Positions 1 to 11,323 of a stretch of 64,000 nt of DNA are shown here, one piece after another. This DNA comes from Cucumis sativus (Eukaryota > Streptophyta > Magnoliopsida > Cucurbitales > Cucurbitaceae). How positions within the stretch are numbered: the first letter of the stretch is position 1; every line of letters begins with the position of its first letter. A program made the position numbers and the translations under genes. The stretch covers positions 3,968,001 to 4,032,000 of the forward strand of contig NC_026658.2 in the NCBI RefSeq assembly GCF_000004075.3. Reading direction: 5' to 3'. The notes beneath the pieces are model-generated. The model was not told the DNA's origin, ran no database searches, and worked only from the letters and a program-made list of their open reading frames with translations.

Positions 1-3000
1 TTCTTTTTTGTGCTTTTATAACTTATTTTTCTAAATTTTTATCGAGTAATACACAATTTTTATTTCTAACTTTTAAGTAAAAAAGAAAAAAATAATTTTT
101 CTCGCCATTTGATTGTTATACTTTCAAATTAATAACATTTTAGTCTATAGATTTGTACTAAACTAGTCAAAATCGTGAGAGAAAAGTATTCCAAGTTGTA
201 GGCCAAATTTTATTAGACAACTCAATTCTTACTTTATAAACAAATTAGATTCTTAATTATTTTATAAATACAAATGTTATTAAATTTTATAAATACTTTT
301 TTTAACAATTCTGAAACTCTACCCAACGAAATCACAAAAAAAAAACCTTTTTATGAAAATTCATGTTTATATGTACCTAATATTTTAGGTCATTTTCAGT
401 TTGATGCTTTAATTTTCCAAATTTGTCGATTCTTACATTGAATGTATTAAAATTCAATAACTTCAATTTATTGAATCTATTAAATTTGTCCATTTTTCTT
501 TAAATTGCTAAATTAAAATCTGTATGTCAATATTCAATTTAATTTTCGTTCAATATTTGTTAACATAGACATGTTTTTTTAAAAAATAAATATTAACATT
601 CATTTAAATACTCTTAATCCGTAGATTAGAAGTCTCAAACTTCTTGACTTCAGAACAATAAACATTTACACATATCTAATTATTTGAATTCAAAATTGAG
701 TATATTAAAAAAATTACAAGTTGATTATTATATAAAGAAAGAGAGAAAACAATATAATTAAAAAAGAAAATTGAAAGGAAACATCATATCAATAATATCA
801 AGTACAATAAATATTTAAATGTATGGTTGTTGTTTGCTAGAATTTATAATAATTAACTTAGCATATGATATGACCCACTCATAAACAACTTTAACGCTTT
901 GGTCCACCCCTTTGCATAATCAAACACCGTCTATGTTTAAATAAATCGATATTAATTCATATTCAAATTTCATAAATAGAAAAAAAGAAAAGAAATATGG
1001 ACATACCGATTGATAATTTTGACTTAAAAAACGAATTATTAATCAAACTAAATACTATCCAAGAAGAAGGAGAGTGATCCATCCAATCAACTCATTTCTA
1101 AAAAGCTTTTGAGTAATAACTAAAATTTGGTGCTTTTGTTTTATTTATTTTCTGTTGGGTAAGAAATAGAAAAGATATTATGATAAAATAGAAAGTCTTA
1201 ATAAATGATTAAGAAGAAGGATATTTGGTTTGATTTAGGTTTATGATATAGAAAAGGCATTAATTTTATGTTAATCAAATTTGAGGAATAAGAGAAGAGA
1301 GACATAGTGATTACTTGCCCAAACATGAAGCAACCCTCTCAATCATAATGCTTCCAAGCAACACACTCTACAAATTAATAATAACAAAGCAGCCACCATA
1401 ATTAAAAACAAATTACCCTACTTTGCCTCCCTACCTCTTTTTTTTTTCTTTCTTTATTTCAATCAAGTTTACATATAATATTGATATCGATAAATATTTC
1501 TAAAAAATATTGGATATATTCATGAATATTTAATATTGATATGGATCTCTTAGATTTACGGATATATCGTAATCTATGCTTTCAAAGAATAAAAGTGATT
1601 TTATTTCATTATATATTAACTCATCCGCTAATTGGATAGAGAAAAAAAGAAAAAGAAAATAACATAAACAGTGAAAAGAAGAGGAATGGCATTGTCCAAA
1701 TTAAATGAAAATTTGGTAGATAAGAGAAGTAGTGAATAGTTTGTGAAGATTTAAATGATTTGAAATAGGAATAAGAACTTTATATTATAAATTTTTTTCA
1801 TGGATTCTTAATGTCACAATGGGCCAGAGAGGAAGAAAAGTCAAAAGTTTTTTTCTTTTTTTCTTTTTTTTTTTTGTTTTGGGAATAAATTAGAAAACAT
1901 ATTGATATTGGAAAGAATGTGATGTGAAATAGGGAGGTGGTAGGCCATTTGTATTTTTTTAAAAAAAGAGCCACCAAGCAAGCCATGTTCATTTTTATTA
2001 AAATTAAAGGACTTTGCTTTTGTTCTTAATTTGCAATTGTCTTCAAACATTACCTTTATTTACTTCTACATTAAGAACACACCTTTTTCTTTTCTTTTTA
2101 ATATGGGATTTTGGTGGATTAATAATTATAATGTTGGAGGAGACAGTTTATTTATCGAAATTTAGCTTATAAAAATTTGATTCATTTACTTTTAATTTTG
2201 TAGAAAATTGAGTTACTAAACTTTAATTTATATATTTTTGGGTCTATTTTGTGATAAAACTCCATCAAAATTAGCCCAACTTTTTAATATGAGTATTGAA
2301 GCCATCGCTTATTAGTAAAATATGGAGTAAAAATTGGAAGGGGATTTGTGTTGAAGTAAATTATTTAGAAATGAATGGTGGCATAATGTTGCATTTTGTT
2401 GATAAATTTAATATTTAAGAATTAGAAGCATATGGGACAGATAATGTCAACTTTTGAGTTGTGATCCTGTGGGTGCTTTTCAAGGTAAGCTGTCTTCTTC
2501 ATAATCAATTCCATTAATGTAATATTCAAAACCAACCAATCTTCATTTCTAATTTGCTTAATTCACTACCACAACTTTACAACTTTTTAATCTCTTTATG
2601 TATATTTACCTCAAAATGTTATAATTTTTTACTTTTGACATTTGACTTTGGTTTTTAAATAATTAAATAGTGACAAAAAAAATTTAACACCAATAGTGAA
2701 ATAATGACTTTAGTGAAATTTAACACCAATAGTGAAATTAAATAGTGACTTTAGTAGTGACAAAAAATAGTGAAATAATTAAATAATTATTATAAATTTA
2801 ACACCAATGATCAAAAGTAAATTAATGGCATTATTATCTTTGGATATAAGTAGTAGAAGTAAGGAAGAAAGAAGGGTTTTAAGATTTACACAAAAGTTGT
2901 AATTATTTTCTATTATTGATTCTTTCTTTTTCCATAATTGTAACAAAATGCTCTGAAGAATTTTCCATATGCTTCATTTTTTAGGCCATAGATTTTGAAG

Positions 3001-4276
3001 ATAGATCAGCCCAAAACGCTTTTAGGTTTACCACTCAAAGATATAGCCCAAAAAGTTATGTACAAAGAAACAGCCTTCTTTTCTAACAATTTTGAACTTT
3101 AGAAATATAAAATATAAGGTTGCAAAATAAAAAAAATTGCTTGAAAATATTTTCAAATTATAATTGGAAATTTTGCTAATATTTGACAATTTTGGAACTT
3201 AATTAGGAAAAAATGGAAAGAAAGTATTTGGAAATTTTCTTTTTCGTCTAATGGCATACAAGGAAGAGCGAGAATATTTATATATATATTTTTGTTTATA
3301 AATACTCGCAAAGGTAAACATGATCATCTATTTCGTTCAACGTGAATATAAATAATCATAATAATAATATTTGTAATTTAATTGGGTGTCTAAAAACAAC
3401 TTATTTATTAATTTAAATAGTTTTAATAAATTATTTAACTTATATTTACCTATTGATATCAATATTTTGTTGATATATCTATAATTGAAAAAAAAAATAC
3501 TATAATCCTTGCATGTAAATTTTTTATATAGACATAGATAGAAACATTAATTATTGATCGTGACAACAATCTAACATCTTATATTATATAGTACATGTAA
3601 AAATGCAGCTGTATTCTCATATTAATTAATCAAATAAGAAGATGGTCACAAATATATAATTCAGATTAACGATTTATTAAACGAACAAAACTATTGAAAT
3701 TTTATATCAAAAGTGGAGAATATATACCATCTCAACTGAAATGTGTAGATATAGTTGCAAGGAGTTGAAAAATTGGATGGTGTTAGTTAATGGAAATGGT
3801 TATTATGTGAAAGAAGAGAGGCCATTATTCTGCCACTAATGACCTCATGAAATATTAAAATTAATGTGTTAAAATAATATCTTTAAATTAAGTGGTGTCA
3901 TATTTATTTATGCATATGTTCAAACCAATTTACGCCATTTTGATTAATTAATTTGATCACGACACAATTCACTTTACTATAAGTTTTAATCTATGATGGT
4001 TTAATTGAATTATAAACCTATTAAAATCGATCTATTGTTATTTAGTTTTTAATGAATTAGTGGTTCTTACCCATTACGATACATTGAAATTTTTTGAGTA
4101 TGATTGTTTTGATAATTTAAGTGGGAGAGAAAGACATAACTGAAATTGTTTGTTATAAATGGAACCACAGATATGAGAATCATATTTTACATTTTATCAT
4201 AGATTGACAAATTGAAATTTCAATTCACTCCAAACAGAGAGAAATGGAGAACACTTCAATCCATTCTTTTTAAGTT
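1..4276. other. AT-rich non-coding region
   Basis: No protein-coding gene, tRNA or rRNA recognised here. The sequence is dominated by A/T runs. Two short patches (about 1480-1580 and 3440-3490) carry ATATCGATA/GATATATC-type words that recur near 6.27-6.47 kb and 54.1-54.35 kb, which suggests a degenerate dispersed repeat. The short open frames around 1.8-2.05 kb are lysine/phenylalanine-rich translations of homopolymer runs and are not supported as genes. Confidence 0.6.
2660..2808. repeat. Shuffled short direct repeats
   Basis: The words TTTAACACCAATAGTGAAAT, AAATAGTGAC and TAATTAAATAATT recur several times within about 150 bases (TTTAACACCAAT at least three times, AGTGACTTTAGT-like words twice). 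The arrangement looks like local slippage or duplication rather than a regular satellite. Confidence 0.6.
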
Positions 4277-4636
4277 TCAACAACCTACCGAAATAGTTTC
4301 ACTTTCACCAAGATCTCCGGTGGCGGCGGGAGTGGCGGTTTCATTGAAGATCAATCCGATCAGAAAATCGAAAACATCCGTAGCCAGAATAGCGGAAGCC
4401 ACATCCTCTTTATGAAGCATCCTCTTCTTACTCTGCATCGCAATCATCCACGATCTCTTCGTCAATTCTTCGATGAACAATTCACACGCCTTCGAGAACA
4501 CGATCGGCGCCTCACCGGAGATCATCTTCACCTCCTCTCCCGATTTCTTCATGATCTTCTTTATCCTCGCTAACGGCAGCGAGTGTGGTCCTGTTTTCCA
4601 GTACATCACGCCGGAATATGCCCCCGCTTGCCTCAT
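4277..4636 (-). CDS. NF-YC: NF-YC-type histone-fold transcription factor subunit
   Basis: Single-exon gene for a 119-residue protein. Residues about 19-98 form the NF-YC/HAP5 histone fold: LPLARIKKIMK opens helix 1, then MISGEAPIVFSKACELFIEEL, then KKRMLHKEDVASAI and the DVFDFL end. By family knowledge it dimerises with NF-YB in the nucleus and joins NF-YA at CCAAT boxes, or partners CONSTANS-like proteins. The start was chosen at 4636: a TATAAAT box at 4703-4709 on the same strand lies about 70 bases upstream, so the longer frame reaching 4786 would begin upstream of transcription, and MRQAGAYSG is a plausible plant NF-YC N-terminus. The protein is shorter than NF-YCs with long Gln/Pro tails, and its C-terminus after the fold is only about 20 residues. 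Family assignment is firm; paralog identity is not. Confidence 0.94.
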   Translation of the reverse strand: MRQAGAYSGVMYWKTGPHSLPLARIKKIMKKSGEEVKMISGEAPIVFSKACELFIEELTKRSWMIAMQSKKRMLHKEDVASAILATDVFDFLIGLIFNETATPAATGDLGESETISVGC

Positions 4637-4702
4637 TGGATCGGAAAACAGCCGGAGATTCTTCGAGATTTCTATTGAAGATTCATGAAAGGAGGATTGT
4701 GA

Positions 4703-4709
4703 ATTTATA
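4703..4709 (-). promoter_or_regulatory. Probable TATA box of the NF-YC gene
   Basis: Minus-strand TATAAAT inside CTCTATAAATTC. It sits about 70 bases upstream of the chosen ATG (4636), leaving room for a start site near 4675 and a short leader. It is the main argument against the longer N-terminal reading of the gene. Confidence 0.6.
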
Positions 4710-4786
4710 GAGGTTGTGGAAATTGGAATGCTACTGCGGCCGGCCAGCCTGCTCCTCCGATTAAGGTTACTCAGTCTAATTAACAC

Positions 4787-7182
4787 TTTTTTTTTTGTTT
4801 ATTTTAACAAATGGAATCATGATTAAGGGAAGGTTTATGATAATTAATTATACTAAACTTATGATTTAAATATTTGTTTTTGTTGGTTAAGACAAATTAG
4901 ACCTTTTAGGGTGATGTCACTCTCTCGTATATATTAATCATTCAACCTAACATTTTTAATTTAGTGAACTTTGAGGTTTGTATTTACTTTAACCAAACTC
5001 TAAAATATTTCAATGTTATAGTTTTTTCTTTCTTTTGACAAATTTTATTTTAAAAACAATTGATTTATTTACCTAATTTTATAATTGATTCATTACCTTC
5101 GATTTTATAATAGTTCAAATTTAACCTTCAGTTTTAAAATTTAGGTCTAGTTTGCTAAGATTTTTTTTTAAAGAAAAATTAAGTCTATAAACATGATTGA
5201 TAGGATTAAAGGTAATAGCAACATTTTTTTTTATAGAATTTAAAAGTGTTAACAAGAGATGGATTATTTGATGGAGATATTTTTTAAAAAATGAATATGG
5301 ATTATGTATTATGTTATATGTCTATTTAATGTATGTATCTAATATATGCCCTTATTTGATTCAAGACACTTATTTTTTTAAAATTTTAATCTAGCTAGGT
5401 TTCAACTTGGGTTTGGACCATGGTTATAGGATGATTATAGATCTCATTACATTAATCATATAATTAATTGTTTAGTGGGACAGTTGATAATGTCATATGA
5501 ATATGTCATTATTGATTTGAATATATGTTATTACTTAAAGGACAAAATATACCTTTTTAGATTAAAATTTACACACGATTAACAAACAATGATTGAGCTG
5601 TTTTTGCAGTTTCATAATTAACCTTGTTATTTCAACTAGCTCTGAAAATTCTTATCCAGATTCGAATCACAAACTTTATGATTATTAATACTCATTTTAA
5701 TTGAATAGTGTTCGATTTGGAAAATATTGATACTCATTTCAATTGAATAGTGTTCGATTTGGAAAATATTAATACTCATTTCAATTGAATCGGGTTCGGT
5801 TTGAAAAATATTGTTTTGCTCTGAAGCATATGGCATATGCTAAAATCCCTAAACTAATGAAAAAAAGTAGGCAGCCAATTTAGACTTTTGAATCTAATTT
5901 ATTCCTCACTTCTCTCTCCAAGTTGTGAATGTCATGTCATGAAATATTTAAATATGATAGTCATCACACATAGCTTAAGTCATCAAAAAGTATATGCTTG
6001 TCACATTGTATTTGTTTATTTGAGTTAACACAAAAACAAATGAATCTTACCTTAACGCATGTAGTTTCAATAGTAAACCAACATTTTTCCATCGTTTTAA
6101 AGAAATTAAAAGAAGTTCAACAAAGAATTGATGTTTTATCTAACTTGAATAAAATGAAAAATGATCCAAAATACATGTTCCTCGAGAATATCTCAAGCTA
6201 TAAAATGACTTTTGAAGTTTATGGCGAGTAAGGATTAAAATATTGATGACATATAGGACATCAAGATTTCAATTGTATAGATATATCAATGGATATATCG
6301 GTAAAATATTGACATTAACACCGTTTATAAAATCTTTTTCTATTTATAAAGTTATTAGTATTTCTATTCATATTAGTCAAATTGATGTGTTGTTTTTTGT
6401 GTTTTATGAATATTTATAAAAGATGTTGAATATATCTATGATATTTAATATCGATCTGAAGATTGATATTTTCTTTCTTGCTTATGAGTAGATTTGCATA
6501 GTCGTCTTTAACCGGCCAGCTAAAGCGACAAAATATAGCTTTTTGAGGTTAGACTAAGACAATGGACTAAATCTATACAAATATTGGTCCATTTTCACTT
6601 GCCTATATGATACACTTTGGTCAAACTTTCTTAATGGAATAATTAAGCATTTATGATAAGTAAACAGAACTATTGGATTGAACAAACATGAAGATCTAGT
6701 CTACCGTTTTAATGGTTATGTAGGAAACAATTTCTAGAAAATTTTAAACTCATTTATCCGAAGGTGTGATCATCGGTTGGATCAAATCGGTTTGGAAGAT
6801 TTTGGTGCCGTCGACCATGGGCGGTCGGACGGTCTTTGCCAGTTTAATGCTTCTGATGAACTGATCAAAAAAAAGTGAGAAGAAATAAAGAAAAAACAGT
6901 GAGGAGAGAAGAAATTTGTTTATGTACATGTTTCTTTTCCTTTTCAATCATGAGAATAACTATTATCCATTAACTATCATTTTCTCCATATCAAGTTTAC
7001 AAGAATGGCTGGACATTGATGGAGATCTAACACTGAGCTTTTTCTGTAACCCAACAAGGGCAGGGGTAAACTTTTGAGTGGAAACAAATACAATATACAA
7101 TTAATTTATTCACTATAGTAAAAGGAGCTTCTCAACTATACAATATATATGGGTATTCAAGTACAAGTGTGTTAGAGAAGAG
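4787..7182. other. Intergenic region with a 42-bp tandem repeat
   Basis: No gene recognised between the NF-YC gene and the 3' end of the coiled-coil gene. It contains a three-copy 42-bp tandem repeat (listed separately). A degenerate patch rich in ATATCGAT-like words lies around 6.26-6.48 kb. The open frames at 5998-6231 (+) and 6750-6947 (-) lack recognisable domains and are not called. Confidence 0.6.
5687..5812. repeat. Three-copy 42-bp tandem repeat
   Basis: Copies at 5687-5728, 5729-5770 and 5771-5812. Each begins (A/G)ATACTCATTT and ends AAAATATT. Copies 1 and 2 differ at very few positions; copy 3 is more diverged (CGGGTTCGGTTTG where the others have TAGTGTTCGATTTGG). As 42 is divisible by three, the minus strand reads as a 14-residue peptide repeat, but there is no other evidence of coding. 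Confidence 0.9.
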
Positions 7183-10100
7183 TTAATTCCTCTTTGCATT
7201 CTTGAGATTGCGCACAGTCATTACTAGCTGCTGCCTTTCACCTTCTACTTCTGCAAACTTAAGACTTATCTCTGAATATCTCTCTTGCATATCCTTTAGT
7301 TCACTTTCCATCGATTGGTTTTTTTCTTTTAATGTTGACAATTCTGTCAACAGTTTAGCAAGGTTGCCATCTCTATCATCAACAGCAGGTAGTTTTGGCG
7401 CTGTTTCAAATGAATTCTTGTTGCTGCAGGGAAAGAGAGGAAATTGGATTCCAACAAGTAAAATCAGAAAGGGGATATAAGAAAGTTATTGAACGTTGGT
7501 TGTTTCAAATTAGTACCTATTGACTGATAATTTATTGCTTAAGTTGTCCGCTGTCTTTCTCGTCTCCTCTGATATTCCTCCATGTGAAGTAGTGTCATTT
7601 CGATCGTTGGTTACCTGTAAATGAGATGGAAATTGTGGGATACTTAACAGTAGACTTCATTAAATCTAATGTATAATACTTTGAACTGCATTTACATGAC
7701 TTAATATTTGAACCGTTCTCTAACCTTTTGACATGTTTCCGAATGGTTTAGATCTTCCAGTCTTTTCTCCAACTCTATGATTCTATTGCAGAATTCCTCT
7801 TCCTTTTGGAGACATGAGCTCTCTGATGTTTCTAAGGCGCTTTCATTTAGTTTTATCTGTCTCTGCAAGACAATAAAGAGAATTCATGAAGAAAGTCAAT
7901 TAGCATGTACTATGTTGTCAAATATATAAAACTCCAACCGAGTTCTGTTCTGCTCGAAAGCTCACGTTACCTCGAGGATTTTGATTTTCTCCCTCAAATT
8001 TGCAACTTCAGCAGAGCCATTAGAAACTGGGTTTAATTTCTGTTTTGGAGCAGTTTTGTTTCCCCCAGGAGTTGCCCCACGTCCATTGTTATGCTTGAGC
8101 TTTTTCTCATAATTATTACATGCCTCCTTCAGTTCACCTTTGAGTTGCAATACCTGCTTTCTAAGTTTCTCTTTCTCCATCTCATCCTCGGTCAAAGAAT
8201 GCTTTAAGTCATTGCATTCAACTTTGAGATTCTGCAACTCTGATTGTAGAAGTCCCACCAAAGTCTCCTTTTCATCTTTCGCATTCCTCAATTTCTCCAA
8301 CTCGTCCAGTAATATATTCGATTCTTTTTTCGCCAATACAACTGTACTCTCCAGCTCATTTCTTTCTGTATTTCTTGTTTGTATTAGCTTTTCGGTTTCT
8401 ATAACTAGTGTCTTCATTTGATCTAATTCTACTCTCATAATCTCTACCTGTCCGGCTTGTTCTTTAAGATTACCATTCTCTCCTATGAGATGGTCAATCT
8501 CGGATTTGAGCATTTGGATTTCCTGAGAGGAAGATTCAAACTTCATATCCTCGTTTTTCTTCTGATGTTCGAGTTGTTTGGACTTTGTCTCAAGTTCCGA
8601 TATCATTTGTGCTATCTGACTTGAGTAGCTCTTGATTTGATGAGAAAGCTCCTGCAATTTTTCCTCATAATTTTCTCTCACAGATCGTAGCTCTTCATTT
8701 GCTTTCTGGAGAGCTTCTTCCAAGTGACTTCTCTGTGAGCGAAGCTCGCTAGCTTCTGCTAGTGCTTTCAAAGCCACATTCTCATTTGCCTCAAATGTAG
8801 AAGTCATCTGCTTGGACAGTCTTCCAAATTCCTCCTGAAGCTTTTCTGCAGTATGAGCATTTCTTAACCTCATTTTTCTTAAAGCTTCTTCTGCTCGTAT
8901 AGCCCTTTGCTCTTGCTCAACCTTGGAAAGTGTCATTGCCTCCAAGTCGGCTTCGAAATCTTGCTCCCGCTTCTCAAGTTCTTCCTCCAAGCTTCTGGCA
9001 TGGGATTGAAGTTCCCTGATTGTAGCTAACGTATTAGAATATTCAGTCGACTGCTGCTTAAGTTCATTTTCGAGACCCTGGATCTTCTTTTCAAGCTCAT
9101 TTATCGTAGCAGCAGAAGAGGACTCATGCTGTATCTTCAATTGCTCCCGAAGTTGACTTTGCTCCAGTTTTCGGGAAAGATCATGGTTTCCCTGTTTCAA
9201 TATCTCATAATCAAGTGCAAGCTGCTCCATTTGCATCGCAAGCTCATCCTTATCTCGCATATGTAGTTCTATTTCATTGTAGAGTTCCATCACTTTTTGC
9301 TCCAGCACATATGCTTTTCTATCATTCTTTTGATCATTCACAAGATTTTCAAGTGCTTTTAGCTCCTCATCCTCTTCTATTTGACATTTTGAACAAGTAA
9401 TTTTCATTTCTTCAGCCTTCTTGGACTCCTCGGTATAAAGATCTGATATTTCACAGTTCTTCTGTTCCAGCATCTCCTCAAGATCTTGTACAGCTAATAT
9501 TAACTCGGTATTTGATTCTTGAGTTTTCTGTAGCTGTAACCGAAGATTGGCATTCAGGTCTTTCTCATAATTCAGTTCTTGTCTCATTTCTTCTAATAGA
9601 GCCCGCAGATCACCTCCATCAAACTGCAACTTGTTTTTAACTTTTGCATCATCCACGTGCTTTTGAAATCCCTTCAACTTCTCACATTCTGCTCTCCATT
9701 CATCCCTCTCTGCCTTGAAGATAGAAATCTCACCCATAAGATCCTGGCTCCTTTTGTTTTCTTTCACTATCTGTTTCCGAAGTGTCTGCAATTCCATATC
9801 CAACATGTCCGCCCGTCTGGTCGAAACAGAAAGCTCAGTCTTCAGTTCCTCAATCTCAATATCAGCTTCCTTTTTCGACCTTCCTAATACAATGCCATTG
9901 ACTCGCGAATCATCCGGTGTTGCTACATGATCAGATTGGATCGACCACTTCCAAGGGAATGTCAAATTCTCGTCACGAGCAGGTGATTTGTGAGAAACCG
10001 GGGAGTGGTTTAATGGTGAAAGATAGCCATTAGGTTGCTGATGGGTGTTATTCCTAATCCCATTTTCTATTGGACTGTCAAGTCCAGAGCTACTCTCATA

Positions 10101-11250
10101 ACTTGACAAAGTAATGTCAGATCCACTTGATGTTCTATGTTCACCATTTATTTCACCATTTCTTTCAGCTTCATCACTTAACCCACCCTGCAAAATCAAG
10201 AAAGGAGAGATTTGATTCGTAGTGAATTAATGAAGTGTTCCCTTCTACAATGTGAGACAGAAGTCAGAATTGATTATTTCATCAATTCGAGTAAAAAATA
10301 AGCTGAAATGTAAGTAAAAAGATGACAAAGAAAAGTGAAAATACATTTTTGGCGTACTGGGGAAGCAATCTTACTTCAGTTTGACTGTTCTTGTTTGCAT
10401 CCTCGTTGTTCAAGTAGCTGCTTAAGCTCTCGTCTTGAGATCTAGATTTCAAACCCTCGTATTCATCCACATCTCTGAAAACGTTCGCCAAACAGAGCAG
10501 ATCAATGCCAATGTTCTAAAAGAAAACAGTCACAAAACTTATAGACTCTAATTCACCATCTTAAATACCTTTGATCAGCATGTTCCTGAATCCTCTGTAT
10601 CCAAATCTGTACAGAGCAAGAAACTTTTAACATTTACAACTATGAGTTAACAAGATAGAGAGAAAGATAGAGATAAACTAACATGCAAAACTGCAGAATT
10701 TGAATTCTGGAGGGGAAGAGAAGCAGAGAAAGGCTTGGTGGCCTCCGCATATTTAGCAAAATCAATAGAAACTTCACCAACTAAACCAGCTTTGATCAAT
10801 CCCTGTACAAAACCCCACAAATTAAATCTCTCACACAACATGACATACCCACAAACACATTGAAGGAAAAAACAATAGTCATACCGTAGAGACTCGAAAA
10901 TGGTAGATTTTCTCAGTGAACTTTCCAGTTTTTTGGTCTACATCAAACTTAACTGTTACATAAGCCGGATTCTCCCACCGACATTTTCCTCCTCGCACTG
11001 TAGCCTTTTCCAGTTTCACCGTCGACTTCCCCACATCACCAGGAATCACAGATATCATCAATGAATCCCCACCAAATTCCGATACCTGAAAACCACAAAC
11101 AGTTTACTATTCAAACTTCATTTCCATTTTCTCATTTCCTAAACCAAATAGACATTCCAATTCTCAAACAACCTGAGTCGCACAGAATTGCAATTTGAAC
11201 TCAGCTTTGATCCTGTTCTTCTCATTCCTCCACCTCGCCGACTTGAACAT
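7183..11250 (-). CDS. NT-C2 domain, long coiled-coil protein (myosin-heavy-chain-like)
   Basis: Nine coding exons, joined on the minus strand: 11173-11250, 10885-11085, 10683-10802, 10569-10606, 10375-10474, 7971-10187, 7725-7862, 7517-7614, 7183-7423. All junctions are GT-AG and in phase, giving 1076 residues. Residues about 1-145 form an NT-C2 (EEIG1/EHBP1 N-terminal) domain: start MFKSARWRNEKNRIKAEF, then the CRWENPAYVTVKFD block. Residues about 180-280 are Ser/Asn/Pro-rich and look disordered. From about 285 almost to the end are heptad-rich Glu/Lys/Leu coiled coils, mostly in the 2217-bp exon. Plant relatives are annotated as myosin-heavy-chain-related, but there is no motor domain; NT-C2 proteins are thought to link membranes or organelles to the cytoskeleton. 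Specific function unknown. Two short uORFs precede the ATG. Confidence 0.9.
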
Positions 11251-11268
11251 CTTCGCCAATCTTCAACG

Positions 11269-11323
11269 TCACCGGAATACTTCACTCACTGGAGCTCCAG
11301 CCATTCCTCTGAAACAGCAACAT
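11269..11323 (-). promoter_or_regulatory. Two overlapping uORFs upstream of the NT-C2 coiled-coil gene
   Basis: On the minus strand an ATG at 11323 opens a 13-codon frame ending at 11282, and an ATG at 11304 opens an 11-codon frame ending at 11269 (MAGAPVSEVFR). Both stop before the main ATG at 11250 and lie in different frames. They matter only if transcription starts upstream of 11323, which the pyrimidine-rich stretch further upstream suggests but does not prove. Confidence 0.5.

Noticed and set aside
4637-4786. 50-residue N-terminal extension of the NF-YC protein
   Set aside because: A TATA box at 4703-4709 lies inside it, and the extension has no family similarity; the ATG at 4636 fits better.
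5687-5812. CRISPR-like array
   Set aside because: The copies are head-to-tail with no unique spacers, and the genome is a plant nuclear one.
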